56,043 bases of DNA from Halieaceae bacterium. GTDB taxonomy: Bacteria > Pseudomonadota > Gammaproteobacteria > Pseudomonadales > Halieaceae. Numbering within the stretch: position 1 is the stretch's first letter; each line of letters begins with the position of its first letter. Where the stretch lies: contig CABYND010000012.1 in the NCBI GenBank assembly GCA_902520195.1, forward strand, positions 1 through 56,043, read 5' to 3'. This document shows positions 33,346 to 42,473 of this stretch, one piece after another. The notes under the pieces are model-generated. The model saw only the letters and a program-made list of their open reading frames with translations. It was not told the DNA's origin and searched no databases. The translations under genes were made by a program, and so were the position numbers.

Positions 33346-33477
33346 ACCGGGGTGCCATAAGCAACCCGGGCGATTGGCTAGCGCGCCTTTAATACGTAGC
33401 AAAATGTCGGTCTTCCCTCATAGTTCCGACTGCTTGCGTGCTAAAATTTTGCGCGTCAATCCAGTGTTACTCGCTCT

Positions 33478-34122
33478 ATGAATCGAGAAGCCATTCTGAT
33501 CATGCTGCAGATGCAGCATCGTATGAACAGCCGAGTCCATGAGGACTGGATCAACCAGCACTTTGAGTGGTACCGCGCAACCTGGATCGAGTGTGGCGAG
33601 TTGATGGACCACGTCGGTTACAAGTGGTGGAAAAAGCAAGCCGCTAACATGGAACAGGTGCGGCTGGAGGTGGTCGATATCTGGCACTTTGGCATGTCTG
33701 CCTTATTCTTACCTGACACTGACCTTGAGGCCTTGGCCGGCGAGATCGCCGATGAATTCACAGTAGGCACGCCAGTCGGGTCAGATGAGCAGAGTGCCTG
33801 CCAACGCATTCACGTAGCGACCGAGGCACTGGCGCAGCATGCGCTGGAGACCAAAGGATTCTCGGTTCCCCTATTTCACGCGTTAATGCAGGCCTGCGAT
33901 CTTTCGGCTGATGCGCTGTATCGACATTACGTGGGCAAAAATGTACTGAATTTTTTCCGTCAGGATCACGGTTATCAGGACGGCACCTACATCAAAGAGT
34001 GGCAGGGGCGGGAAGATAATGAGCACCTGTCTGAACTGCTTGGATCGCTGGATGCCACCGCTGCCGGTTTTCCCGAGGCGGTGTATGAGGCGCTCACCAG
34101 TCGCTACGCCGACGTAACATGA
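33478..34122 (+). CDS. dimeric (all-alpha) dUTP diphosphatase
   Basis: 214 residues with the pattern of the type 2, all-alpha NTP pyrophosphatase dUTPases: the ECGELMDHVGYKWWKK helix, LEVVDIWHFGMS, and YVGKNVLNFFRQDHGYQDGT. Acidic residues on these helices hold the magnesium ions. It hydrolyses dUTP to dUMP, keeping uracil out of DNA and feeding thymidylate synthesis. This type, rather than the trimeric Dut, is common in some gammaproteobacteria and phages. It overlaps the next gene by four bases (ATGA), so they are co-translated. Confidence 0.85.
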   Translation: MNREAILIMLQMQHRMNSRVHEDWINQHFEWYRATWIECGELMDHVGYKWWKKQAANMEQVRLEVVDIWHFGMSALFLPDTDLEALAGEIADEFTVGTPVGSDEQSACQRIHVATEALAQHALETKGFSVPLFHALMQACDLSADALYRHYVGKNVLNFFRQDHGYQDGTYIKEWQGREDNEHLSELLGSLDATAAGFPEAVYEALTSRYADVT

Positions 34123-34973
34123 GCGCATTTAAAGACCACTTTTTTCAGACTCAGGATGGACTCCGGCTATACGCCCGAGACTATCCTGGCCCCGACGACA
34201 ATGCCCCTGTGGTGCTGTGTCTGCACGGTTTAACCCGCAACAGTCGCGACTTTCAGGAGCTAACGCCTGCGCTCGCCGATCACTTTCGTGTGCTCGTGCC
34301 CGAGCAGCGGGGCCGGGGCCGGTCAGATTATGACGACGACCTGTCGCGTTACGCCTTGCTGCAATACGTCGAAGACATGCGCGGCCTGCTGAGTGATCTG
34401 GGGATAAAGCAGGTGGCGATCGTGGGGACTTCCATGGGCGGTCTCATGACCTTTGCCTTAAATGCGCTGTACCCGGGGTTGGTGACGCGCGCGGTGATCA
34501 ACGATATCGGGCCCGAAATCGCGGAGGTTGGGTTGAACCGCATCAAGTCCTATGTGGGCATGGTGGGCCCATTCGCAGACTGGGACGAGGCCAGGGTGTA
34601 TTTGAAGTCGGCCAGCGCTGAGATTTTTCCAGATTGGCAAGATGTGCAGTGGGCTGATTTTGCGCATCAGTGCTATGTGGAGCGAGACGGCCAGGTGATC
34701 GTCGATTACGACCCGCGGATTGCAGAGCCCCTCGCTGCGGAAAATAACGATACCGAGGCAGACGCGCTCTGGTCCCTGTTTGCCGCGATGTCCGCAGTGC
34801 CGTCGCTACTGATTCGCGGTGAACTGACAGACCTGCTGACCGAGAGCTGTGTGGCAAAGATGTGCGAAGTGCATCCCGACATGGCTGTACTGTCCGTGCC
34901 CAGGGTGGGTCATGCCCCGATGTTGAATGAATCTGGTGTTACCGAAGCCATTTGCGAGTTTCTGACTGCCTAA
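34119..34973 (+). CDS. alpha/beta hydrolase
   Basis: 284 residues. Oxyanion region LCLHGLTRNSRDF, PEQRGRGRSD, the nucleophile elbow GTSMGG, a likely acid in RGELTDLLT, and the catalytic His in VGHAPMLNE. No signal peptide, so cytoplasmic. The family includes esterases, lactonases and C-C hydrolases; no narrower call is safe. Translationally coupled to the dUTPase gene. Confidence 0.85.
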   Translation: MSAFKDHFFQTQDGLRLYARDYPGPDDNAPVVLCLHGLTRNSRDFQELTPALADHFRVLVPEQRGRGRSDYDDDLSRYALLQYVEDMRGLLSDLGIKQVAIVGTSMGGLMTFALNALYPGLVTRAVINDIGPEIAEVGLNRIKSYVGMVGPFADWDEARVYLKSASAEIFPDWQDVQWADFAHQCYVERDGQVIVDYDPRIAEPLAAENNDTEADALWSLFAAMSAVPSLLIRGELTDLLTESCVAKMCEVHPDMAVLSVPRVGHAPMLNESGVTEAICEFLTA

Positions 34974-35037
34974 CAATTTTGGTTGCTTAAGCAGTATTCG
35001 GGGCACTACATCAGCCCTTGTCCGCTGGTCTGAGGCC

Positions 35038-35559
35038 TCAGTGCCCCACCTTCATGTTTCCCAAAAAATCGAGCTTACCCAGAGGCGTGCCCAGCTGGCG
35101 CAGCACGGTATAGGTCGTGGTGGCATGAAAGTACAGATTGGGTTTCGAGAACGTCGCCAAAAAGTTGTCGGTTGTGAAGGGGATCTCCATCTTGCCGAAG
35201 CGAAAGTACATGTTCTGACCTGACAGCGCTGCCATCGACTCTGGCGTTTCTTTCTGTATTTCGGCCAGACCCTCATCGATCAGATCGCATAGACCAGCGT
35301 AGTCGATCCCCGGCTTTGAAGGGGGCGGGTTGAACTCCCCTGCGCGCATGCCCTGAACCGCGCCATAGGAGTGGTGCCAAACAGAGATCACCTGAAAACT
35401 GAAGGGATTCATGGTCTCGTGCAGTCGATAGTCGACAATGTCGCTCAAGGGCATATCGCTCGCCTCAGCGTGCTCTCGCCCTGCTTTGAGCACATTGGCG
35501 GTACTTTGGAGTATTTGCTCGTAGCACATTATGCTGGCGTCATAAAAAGAGAGTTGCAT
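35038..35559 (-). CDS. DUF1993-family protein
   Basis: 173 residues starting MQLSFYDASIMCYEQILQS. The frame is open much further upstream, but the ATG at 35559 has AAGGA about nine bases before it and gives the standard family N-terminus. The order LSDIVDYRLHETMNPFSFQV, SVWHHSYGAV and MYFRFGKMEIPFTTDNFLAT fits DUF1993, which resembles the DinB-like four-helix bundle. Function unknown. Last gene of the tus-trmA-phhB operon, 16 bp after phhB. Confidence 0.8.
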   Translation of the reverse strand: MQLSFYDASIMCYEQILQSTANVLKAGREHAEASDMPLSDIVDYRLHETMNPFSFQVISVWHHSYGAVQGMRAGEFNPPPSKPGIDYAGLCDLIDEGLAEIQKETPESMAALSGQNMYFRFGKMEIPFTTDNFLATFSKPNLYFHATTTYTVLRQLGTPLGKLDFLGNMKVGH

Positions 35560-35575
35560 GGGCAAATTCCTTTCT

Positions 35576-35902
35576 TTAGGTGCTAAAAATAGCCGTAGCG
35601 GGCAGGTCGGTGTGATGTACGGTGGCCAGATACTGATCGATGCTTTCTGCCATTGCGAAGTCGCGCTCAGTGATGCCGTTGGCATCGTGACTGGATAGTC
35701 TGATTTGCACCATGCTGTAGACGTTGTACCAGTTGGGATGATGGTCTTGCTGTTCAGCACAGTCCGCCACGTGGCTCATGAACTGCCAAGCAGCTTCGAA
35801 GTCAGCAAATTGAAGATCTCTGGCCAACCAAACGTCTTCCAATCGCCAGCTTGGGTGGGGGGTCAATCTTTCTTGGATCTGCTCAGTCGTCAGCGCTCTC
35901 AT
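35576..35902 (-). CDS. phhB: 4a-hydroxytetrahydrobiopterin dehydratase
   Basis: 108 residues with the family motif EQQDHHPNWYNVYSMV (two adjacent His that protonate the substrate) and WRLEDVWLARDLQFADF at the front. It dehydrates 4a-hydroxytetrahydropterin to the quinonoid dihydropterin after phenylalanine hydroxylase turnover. It overlaps trmA by four bases (ATGA). No phhA is in the window, so it may serve another pterin-dependent enzyme. Confidence 0.88.
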   Translation of the reverse strand: MRALTTEQIQERLTPHPSWRLEDVWLARDLQFADFEAAWQFMSHVADCAEQQDHHPNWYNVYSMVQIRLSSHDANGITERDFAMAESIDQYLATVHHTDLPATAIFST

Positions 35903-36999
35903 GCCGTCTTTTTACTCAGGACCACGCCTGACTCCAAATGATCGGTGTAGGGAAACTGGTCAAAAAACGCCAGGCTCTCAATACTGTGCGTCGATGACAG
36001 TGTAGCGAGGTTGTCGCTGAGCGTCTCGGGGTTGCAACTGATATAGAGCACCCGTTTGAACGAACTCGCCAGTCCCAAAGTTGCGGCATCAAGGCCGGCT
36101 CTGGGTGGGTCTACTAGCAAGGTATCGAACTGATAGTCTGTCAGTGATTGTTTTAGATCCGCGAGCCGCCGGAACGGTCTCTCGCCCGTTATCGCTGCGG
36201 TCATCTCCTCGGCGGATAAACGCGCGAGTTCGATGTTGTGGCATCGGTTTGCTTCGGCATTCCAGCGCGCAGCTGCTGTGGCGGGCTTACTGAGCTCAGT
36301 GGCCAGCACATTGCGAAAACGTTGCGAGAGAGGCAGGGTGAAGTTCCCGATGCCACAGTAAAGTTCTAGCAAATCCGTATCAGTTTTATCGCACTGATCA
36401 AGTAGCCACCCCATTATTTTTTGATTGATAAAGCCATTGGGCTGCGTAAAGCACTGCTCCGGTTGGCGATAGCGAAACGCCCGACCTTCGACATTAATGA
36501 CCTCTTCGACCCAGTCGGTGTCAAGCACGCGCTTTTGTTTACGGCTTCTACCAATGATCTTGCAAGACAGCCAACCAGTAAGTGCGTGGGCCGCGGCGTG
36601 CCATGCGTCGTCGAGCGGGCGATGGTATATCAACGTGATCAGCAGTTCCCCGTTGAGTGTCGATAGAAACTCCACTTGAAATAGCTTGCGTCGCAGCTCA
36701 GCTGAGCCCTTCAGTGCTTCACGGAGCGGTGCCATTGCCTCCGTAATGCGCGGCGCCGCTATGGGAAACGCTGCGATAATGTGCGGATTACGGGGTTCGC
36801 TAGGTGGAAACATTACGTAGTGCAGGTCATCGCCGTCGTGCCAGATTCTGAACTCAGTCCTGAGGCGATAGCCGCTTACGATGGAGGCGTGGTGCTGCGG
36901 TGTGGCGGGCGCGAGAGGTTTCAGTCGGTCTAATGCCTTCGCGGCCTTTTCAAGAAAAAGGGATTCGCACCGCTCAGGTTGATAATCGAGTTGCTGCAC
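35899..36999 (-). CDS. trmA: tRNA (uracil-54-C5)-methyltransferase
   Basis: 366 residues, the usual TrmA length, without the TRAM domain or 4Fe-4S cysteines of RlmC/RlmD. Seen: QPNGFINQKIM, the SAM motif LLELYCGIGNFTLPL, LLVDPPRAGLD, and the catalytic ISCNPETLSDNL with its Cys. It makes ribothymidine in the T loop of tRNAs. It starts five bases after tusE, so tRNA sulfur modification and tRNA methylation genes form one operon. Confidence 0.95.
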   Translation of the reverse strand: MQQLDYQPERCESLFLEKAAKALDRLKPLAPATPQHHASIVSGYRLRTEFRIWHDGDDLHYVMFPPSEPRNPHIIAAFPIAAPRITEAMAPLREALKGSAELRRKLFQVEFLSTLNGELLITLIYHRPLDDAWHAAAHALTGWLSCKIIGRSRKQKRVLDTDWVEEVINVEGRAFRYRQPEQCFTQPNGFINQKIMGWLLDQCDKTDTDLLELYCGIGNFTLPLSQRFRNVLATELSKPATAAARWNAEANRCHNIELARLSAEEMTAAITGERPFRRLADLKQSLTDYQFDTLLVDPPRAGLDAATLGLASSFKRVLYISCNPETLSDNLATLSSTHSIESLAFFDQFPYTDHLESGVVLSKKTA

Positions 37000-37004
37000 A
37001 GTCG

Positions 37005-37334
37005 CTACAGGCAGTTCTTGGGTTTTGGCAAGCCGGCAATGCGGCTGCCCACGCGGGCTGGCGAGCCAGGGAATAGCCCCATGAGGTAGAGGCTATTACC
37101 TTTTTCGGGCCCAATCTGTTGTTTTGTGAAGTTCACCAGCGCGCGATTGGCCGGGGAGTCGCCGAAGGCCGTGAAGTAGTCGCGAAGGAGCGATAGCACC
37201 TCCCAGTGGGCGTCTGTTAGTACAATGCCGTCCTGAGCGGCAAAAGCCTGCGCGATGTCGTCAGACCAGTTGCGGGGATCATTCAAAAAGCCGTTGTCGT
37301 CACAGAGATCAGCGAGTTGGTTTTCACTCACCAT
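37005..37334 (-). CDS. tusE: TusE/DsrC-type sulfur carrier
   Basis: 109 residues ending GLPKPKNCL, with the penultimate-position Cys that carries persulfide (usual GLPKPTNCV). The WSDDIAQAFA and HWEVLSLLRDYFTAF helices are family-typical. It receives sulfur from TusBCD and passes it to MnmA for 2-thiouridine in tRNA. Only the C-terminal Cys is seen, fitting TusE rather than sulfite-reductase DsrC, which usually has two. Confidence 0.92.
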   Translation of the reverse strand: MVSENQLADLCDDNGFLNDPRNWSDDIAQAFAAQDGIVLTDAHWEVLSLLRDYFTAFGDSPANRALVNFTKQQIGPEKGNSLYLMGLFPGSPARVGSRIAGLPKPKNCL

Positions 37335-37337
37335 GGT

Positions 37338-37595
37338 TCACGCCCAGCTCATGCTATGAGGGTACTGGCAAACCAGGTCTAGCCAGCCGTTGGTGTCGAT
37401 CACGGGAAGGCTGCAGTGATCCGCGCCATGAGACTCGGCGTCGTCGAGGAGCATCACCGCACACGGAAGAGTCGATAAAGCCTCACCCGCCACTTCAAGT
37501 AAGCCGGCATCGATGATCAAGACCGTGTCATCGGCACCCACAAGAGTCAGGCAGTCGGCTAATTGCTGCTGGCCAAAGAGATGATGCAAGACCAT
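37338..37595 (-). CDS. tusB: sulfurtransferase complex subunit TusB
   Basis: 85 residues from the ATG at 37595, which overlaps the tusC stop by one base (TGATG); the longer open frame from 37640 is not needed. VLHHLFGQQ at the start and WLDLVCQYPHSMSWA at the end match TusB (usual LV--PHSQMAW). Part of the TusB2C2D2 hexamer that relays sulfur to TusE. Confidence 0.88.
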   Translation of the reverse strand: MVLHHLFGQQQLADCLTLVGADDTVLIIDAGLLEVAGEALSTLPCAVMLLDDAESHGADHCSLPVIDTNGWLDLVCQYPHSMSWA

Positions 37596-37957
37596 CAGAA
37601 ATTCACCACGATATCCGCTGCCACCTCGGTGGCTGCCCACTCTGCCTGCGAAATGGGTAGGACGGTCAGATCGTCACGGTAGGTCAGCGCTTCACCGTAT
37701 GATGCCAGCGCATATACCTGATCAATTTCATAGTGCGGCAGTGAGCCCAGCAGGCGATGCAGTGACTCATGGCGCTGAGGCTCGGGTTGCAACAGCGCGA
37801 GACCCTCTCCGGAAAAGACCAGGGTGACCTTTTGCCCAAATGCCCCAGCGGCCAAGGCCAGATCCACGCCGGCCTGCAGTGTAGCCGTCGCTTGCGCCTC
37901 TCCTGACAGCGTGATGAGCCAGTCCTTGCTATTGGAATTGGATGCGAGATCAGACAA
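37595..37957 (-). CDS. tusC: sulfurtransferase complex subunit TusC
   Basis: 120 residues of the DsrE/F fold: AGVDLALAAGAFGQKVTLVF, then QPEPQRHESLHRLLGSLPHY, ending AADIVVNF, as in TusC. It overlaps tusD by eight bases. Structural subunit of the TusBCD hexamer. Confidence 0.88.
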   Translation of the reverse strand: MSDLASNSNSKDWLITLSGEAQATATLQAGVDLALAAGAFGQKVTLVFSGEGLALLQPEPQRHESLHRLLGSLPHYEIDQVYALASYGEALTYRDDLTVLPISQAEWAATEVAADIVVNF

Positions 37958-38273
37958 AGGACACCAGCCGGTCTGATTTTACCGCTGCCTCGACTAACGC
38001 CCCCAACCCGCCTATTTGAAAGGGGCCTTCGGGATCGATGGCATGCTCCTCGACAGCCTGACTGCAGAGCAACAGCTCCGCCTGAGTGACATTAACGATC
38101 TGTTGCCATTCTGAAAGCTGCTCGGGCTGGGTCGCCGCCATAACGCCCGCACTTTGAAAAAAGCACTGCCGGATCGTATGCCCTTGCTCAATCGCGGTCT
38201 GGATGAAGCCGCGCACGGACGTGAGGCGGTGCGCGTCTTCGGGGGAGGTTCGAATGATTAACGAGATTTCCAT
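37950..38273 (-). CDS. tusD: sulfurtransferase complex subunit TusD
   Basis: 107 residues. SLIIRTSPEDAHRLTSVRGF, CFFQSAGVMAA, the reactive Cys in ELLLCSQAVEE, and the family end IGGLGALVEAAVKSDRLVSF. TusD holds the persulfide-carrying Cys of the complex. First gene of the tusDCBE-trmA-phhB-DUF1993 operon; it starts just after the terminator of the Bax-inhibitor-like gene, so it should have its own promoter near 38274-38283 or within that region. Confidence 0.92.
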   Translation of the reverse strand: MEISLIIRTSPEDAHRLTSVRGFIQTAIEQGHTIRQCFFQSAGVMAATQPEQLSEWQQIVNVTQAELLLCSQAVEEHAIDPEGPFQIGGLGALVEAAVKSDRLVSFV

Positions 38274-38283
38274 AGTCCGAATA

Positions 38284-38309
38284 CGAAAAACCCCGGCGTG
38301 GCCGGGGCT
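38284..38309 (-). terminator. Rho-independent terminator of the BI-1 gene
   Basis: On the minus strand a GCCCCGG/CCGGGG stem with a short loop is followed by TTTTT. It lies 22 bp past the BI-1 stop and separates it from tusD. Confidence 0.85.
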
Positions 38310-38330
38310 TTAACGGGCTTTAGGCCGGTA

Positions 38331-39014
38331 TCAGTCGTCACCGCCGGTGAAAACGGCGATGAGATGAAGCAAATGAATAAACAGATTGAAGATGTTCAGA
38401 TAAAGGCCAACCGTCGCTCGGATATAGTTGGTTTCGCCGCCGTGAATGATACGGCTGGTATCAAACAAGATCAGCCCCGCCATGATCATCACTACGACTG
38501 CGGAAAGCGTCAATGACAGCGCCGGAATCGCGAGGAAGATGTTCGCGATCATTGCAACAACTGCAACGATCAGGCCTGTCATCAAAAAGCCGCCCATATA
38601 AGAGAAGTCTTTTTTAGTGTTCAGGGCATACGCTGACAGCGAGAAAAACACCAACGCGGTACCGGCGAGAGCCTGCAGCACCATGGTTGGCCCGTTGTCC
38701 ATTGCCAAATAAAACGACAGCATTGGCCCTATAGAGGCACCCCAGACGCCGGTAAAGGCGAAAATCGCGGGCAGACCCTTGGCACTGTCCGCCATTTTGT
38801 GGACGACGAAGAGGAGCACGAAGCCGACAAGCATGAGCACCAAAGCGAGAGACTGGGGCATGTTGATTGCCACAGCAAGGGTCGCTGTCAGGGAACTGAA
38901 TGCCAGCGTCAGCGCCAACAGCCAGTAAGTATTGCTGAGAACCTTATTGGTACTAGCAATACTAACCGCCGGATCGATTGTCGTTGCAGAAGAAAAAACG
39001 GGCTTGTCATTCAT
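38331..39014 (-). CDS. Bax inhibitor-1/YccA-family membrane protein
   Basis: 227 residues from the ATG at 39014, which has GGAAGGACA upstream (open frame from 39044). Seven hydrophobic helices, ending in the family C-terminus NIFNLFIHLLHLIAVFTGGDD, with the conserved Asp residues (LILFDTSRIIHGG). YccA-type proteins interact with the FtsH protease in E. coli; pH-dependent calcium leak is known for a Bacillus relative. Own transcription unit with terminator. Confidence 0.92.
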   Translation of the reverse strand: MNDKPVFSSATTIDPAVSIASTNKVLSNTYWLLALTLAFSSLTATLAVAINMPQSLALVLMLVGFVLLFVVHKMADSAKGLPAIFAFTGVWGASIGPMLSFYLAMDNGPTMVLQALAGTALVFFSLSAYALNTKKDFSYMGGFLMTGLIVAVVAMIANIFLAIPALSLTLSAVVVMIMAGLILFDTSRIIHGGETNYIRATVGLYLNIFNLFIHLLHLIAVFTGGDD

Positions 39015-39276
39015 GATGTGTCCTTCCTTTGATATCACAGTCACTTAAATAATAGGGCCGAATGATGGGGAATCCAAGTATGTCAGGGAGTCGCTGAAAA
39101 TACGACAGATACTGACGCGGAGGCCAATAACCGTCCTTGCTAGAAGTGGAGCGCCATTTCTGCCGGCATGGGTTCGGGTGCTGCTGCGGGGTGAGATGCG
39201 CCGCCACATTTCAATATTGGGAGACTTGCCGTAGTCTCCAGCATTCAACCAGCGGAATAAATAGAGGAGGAGCACA

Positions 39277-39584
39277 ATGAGTTTCGTAGTGGTAGCCAAA
39301 TTTCCCTGTAAGCCCGGTCATGTCGAGGCCACGGGCGATCTTTTCAGAGCGGCACTGTCGGATACGCGAGAATTTGCAGGCTACGAGCGGATTAATGTGG
39401 TACCTAACGAGGCATCAGGCACGATCTGCTAGTTGAATTCTGGGATCAGGAGTCCTCGTATGACACGTATCTCGAATGGCGAACGGATACCAGTATTGCC
39501 GAGGTGTTGGCGCCACTCAGTGAGGGTGGCTGGGACGGCATCCTGGAGTCGGTTTATCGCCTCGGAATTATGCAAGATATTTAA
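39277..39584 (+). pseudogene. antibiotic-biosynthesis-monooxygenase-family gene, single frameshift
   Basis: The ATG at 39277 follows GAGGAGG. The frame reads SFVVVAKFPCKPGHVEATGD and on to a TAG at 39430-39432. The frame two bases over then continues in family style (LLVEFWDQESSYDTYLEWRT) to a stop at 39584. Joining the two gives about 102 residues, the normal ABM length. A one-base deletion, or an assembly or sequencing error, near 39415-39430 explains it. Confidence 0.75.
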
Positions 39585-39626
39585 TTAAAACAGTCCCCTA
39601 CGACCAATTCCAAGGAAGTACCTCAC

Positions 39627-40937
39627 ATGATCAATCAGCCACTCACGCTACCCTGCGGTGCAGAAATCCCAAATCGGCTGTGTAAAGCCGCGATGACTGA
39701 AGGTTTGGCTAGCCCCGCCGGAGAACCCACGGCAGCGCTCAATCAGCTTTATGGACTATGGAGTGACGGTGGTGCAGGGCTCCTGCTGTCTGGCAATGTG
39801 CAGATCGATGGAGACCATCTGGAGCGTCCGGGTAATGTCATCGTCGAGGGTGAGCCCTCGGCGACGATGCAAGCCAACCTGGAAGCCTGGGCGGCTGCCG
39901 GGACTCGCGGCGGCAACCATTTTTGGGCGCAAATCAGCCATGCGGGCCGGCAGTGCCAAAAGATTGTTAACCCTCATCCCAAGGCGCCCTCCGCCATAAA
40001 GCTTGGGCTGCCGGGCGGTCAGTTTGGGGAGCCTAATCCCATGACCGAGGAAGATATCGAGGGGGTGATTGCAGGCTTTGCAAGGTGTGCCAAGGTGCTC
40101 GTCAATGCGGGTTTTACGGGCGTCCAGTTGCACGCGGCCCACGGTTATTTGCTCTCGCAATTTTTGAGTCCGCGCAGCAATCAACGAGAGGATCACTGGG
40201 GTGGGCCGCTAGAGAACCGGGCGAGATTGCTGCTGTCTTGTGTGGCGAGGGTCCGCGCCGCGGTCGGCCCTGCGGTGCCGGTCTCGGTCAAACTCAATAG
40301 CGCCGATTTTCAGCGCGGCGGTTTTGATTTTAACGAGAGTCTGCAGGTGGCCCAATGGTTGGAGCAGGCCAGCGTAGACCTGATTGAGATATCTGGCGGC
40401 ACCTATGAGCAGCCCCGATTACTTAACCTGGAGGGTATGGAGCCTGTTGAAGAGCAGTCCGTGGCAGCCTCTACTCGTGCACGAGAAGCCTACTTTGTGG
40501 ACTTCACCGAGGCGATGCGGAAAGAGATCAATATCCCGCTGATGGTCACGGGTGGCTTGCGACGGCTGGACGCTATGAACGCCGCGCTGGAAACCGATTG
40601 CGCCGATATGATCGGCATCGGCCGGCCGATGTGCGTCGTGACCGATGCGCCGGCGCAATTGTTGCGAGGCACCGCCGAACTGCCCCGTTTCGAGTCGACG
40701 TTGTCGTTGCTGCCAAGAGCGCTCCGCTTTCTCAATGGCATCAAGCTTGTCCGCACGGTGGGTGCATTTGCCACCCAGTATTGGTTCTTTGAGCAGATAG
40801 CGGCGCTGGGCCATAGCGGAACTACGCAGGTTGATATGGGTGTGATGGCTGCGACCAAAGCGCAGACCAAAGCGGCAAATCTGTGGCTCAAACAGCGCAA
40901 GGCCCTGATCAACCGAGAGTCTGATCAGGCTGCGTGA
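39627..40937 (+). CDS. NADH:flavin oxidoreductase (old yellow enzyme family)
   Basis: 436 residues of an FMN-binding TIM barrel. Seen: NRLCKAAMTEGLA, the FWAQISHAGRQC strand, VQLHAAHGYLLSQFLSP (the family His-x-x-His-Gly-Tyr-Leu), NQREDHWGGPLENRARL, and the phosphate-binding MIGIGRPM. Such enzymes reduce activated C=C bonds or, in the 2,4-dienoyl-CoA branch, enoyl-CoAs; that branch has an extra FeS-flavin half, absent here. AAGGAAG upstream of the ATG. First intact gene of the catabolic run. Confidence 0.92.
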   Translation: MINQPLTLPCGAEIPNRLCKAAMTEGLASPAGEPTAALNQLYGLWSDGGAGLLLSGNVQIDGDHLERPGNVIVEGEPSATMQANLEAWAAAGTRGGNHFWAQISHAGRQCQKIVNPHPKAPSAIKLGLPGGQFGEPNPMTEEDIEGVIAGFARCAKVLVNAGFTGVQLHAAHGYLLSQFLSPRSNQREDHWGGPLENRARLLLSCVARVRAAVGPAVPVSVKLNSADFQRGGFDFNESLQVAQWLEQASVDLIEISGGTYEQPRLLNLEGMEPVEEQSVAASTRAREAYFVDFTEAMRKEINIPLMVTGGLRRLDAMNAALETDCADMIGIGRPMCVVTDAPAQLLRGTAELPRFESTLSLLPRALRFLNGIKLVRTVGAFATQYWFFEQIAALGHSGTTQVDMGVMAATKAQTKAANLWLKQRKALINRESDQAA

Positions 40938-40986
40938 CGTCTGCCTTTTGAGTGTTGCCTTCATCGTTAAATAGAGGTCTGCCCTT

Positions 40987-42396
40987 ATGATCCTCAGTAT
41001 CTGTCAACGTATAGCGCACGCGTTGGTGCTTTATTTCATGGCAAGCGCCTCAATCGCTGAGCCATTGTCACGCGAGAGCCTCGCTCATGCGGAGATGCTT
41101 CGTGCCCAGGCAATGATGGGAAGTAACGCTATGGCAATTGTCACCTCGTTGACCACTGAGGTCGGGCCCCGGTTAGCAGGCAGTCAGGCGGAAGCCCGGG
41201 CTCGTGTCTGGGCGATCAAAACCCTCACAGAGAAAGGTTTCGCGAATGTTCGCAATGAGCCTTTTGAAATGAACGCATGGGAGCGGCACGAAGAGGGCGC
41301 TGAGATCTTGACGCCTTACCCCCAGCCCTTGGCAGTGACGGCCCTAGGGGGCTCTGTTTCCACTAAAGAAGACGGCCTGAGTGCGGAGGTCGAGCTATTT
41401 GAGACCCTAGAGGATTTAAAGCGGGCGCCAGCGGGTAGCCTGTCGGATCGTATTGCCTACGTAGGGCATGCGATGCAACGAACGCAAGATGGCTCGTCCT
41501 ATGGGTATTTCAATGAGGCCCGCACCGCTGGCCCGAGTATTGCGGGGGGCAAAGGTGCGGTCGGATACCTGATTCGCTCGGTGGGTACCGATAGTCACCG
41601 CTTTCCGCACACGGGTGCCCTTCGCTACCAGCAAGGGGTGCCACGCATTCCGGCGCTGGCGCTGTCTAACCCTGACGCGGATCAGTTAGAGCGCATTGCA
41701 GGAGACGGCAAAACGCTCTCTGTGCGTATCAAAGTGGACAGTTCCGAGGTGCCCGCTGCGCAATCCGGCAATGTGATTGCGGAAGTGGTGGGCCGGGAGG
41801 TGCCGGAGGAGATCGTTGTCATCGGCGCCCATCTGGATAGCTGGGATTTGGGTACGGGCGCCATTGACGATGGTGCCGGTGTTGGGATCACCATGGCCGC
41901 CCTGGAGCTGATAAAAGACGCGGGGTTGGCGCCGCGGCGGACCATTCGATTGGTGCTATGGGGCGCCGAAGAAGTGGGCTTGCTCGGCGCTAATGCCTAC
42001 CGGGATCGATATGAAGCGGCACTCGGTCAGCATGTGATCGGGTCTGAAAGTGACTTTGGCGGTGGTCGCGTATGGAAGGTAACAGCAGACAGCCGAACTG
42101 ATGCTGGCGACGCGCTCTTTGCCGAGATCGCTCGACTGCTTGCACCTATTGGTATCGCGCCGGGAAGTGATAATCAGCCCGGCGGAGGGCCGGATCTGTA
42201 TCCGTTAATTGCCGCGGGCGTGCCCACGCTGCGGTTGCATCAGGATGGTCGTGATTACTTTGATCTGCATCACACGGCTGACGATACGGTGGACAAGCTC
42301 GATGCTGCATCGTTGGATCAAAACGTGGCGGCCTTTGCCGTTTTCGCCTGGCTCGCAGCCGACAGTGAGGTGAGTTTCAGGGCGCCTAGAGAGTAG
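40987..42396 (+). CDS. M28-family zinc peptidase, exported
   Basis: 469 residues. Signal peptide (HALVLYFMASASIAEP), a PA-like inserted domain (~residues 110-260) and the M28 catalytic domain: GAHLDSWDLGTGAIDDGAG (His and Asp zinc ligands), WGAEEVGLLGA (general base and ligand Glu), ESDFGG (Asp) and LHHTADDTVDKLD (His). It resembles plasma-glutamate-carboxypeptidase-like carboxypeptidase Q. Periplasmic removal of amino acids from peptides. 49 bp after the OYE gene. Confidence 0.92.
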   Translation: MILSICQRIAHALVLYFMASASIAEPLSRESLAHAEMLRAQAMMGSNAMAIVTSLTTEVGPRLAGSQAEARARVWAIKTLTEKGFANVRNEPFEMNAWERHEEGAEILTPYPQPLAVTALGGSVSTKEDGLSAEVELFETLEDLKRAPAGSLSDRIAYVGHAMQRTQDGSSYGYFNEARTAGPSIAGGKGAVGYLIRSVGTDSHRFPHTGALRYQQGVPRIPALALSNPDADQLERIAGDGKTLSVRIKVDSSEVPAAQSGNVIAEVVGREVPEEIVVIGAHLDSWDLGTGAIDDGAGVGITMAALELIKDAGLAPRRTIRLVLWGAEEVGLLGANAYRDRYEAALGQHVIGSESDFGGGRVWKVTADSRTDAGDALFAEIARLLAPIGIAPGSDNQPGGGPDLYPLIAAGVPTLRLHQDGRDYFDLHHTADDTVDKLDAASLDQNVAAFAVFAWLAADSEVSFRAPRE

Positions 42397-42473
42397 ATAG
42401 CCCAGTGGGCTCGGTAGAAAGAAAGGCCATATCGCTATATACAATTGCTGGAATGGGAGCGGAGCAGGGCAAC

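Noticed and set aside
35000-35047. Inverted repeat GGGGCACT/AGTGCCCC as a bidirectional terminator
   Set aside because: The loop is over 30 nt, one arm lies at the end of a coding region, and there is no T run on either side.
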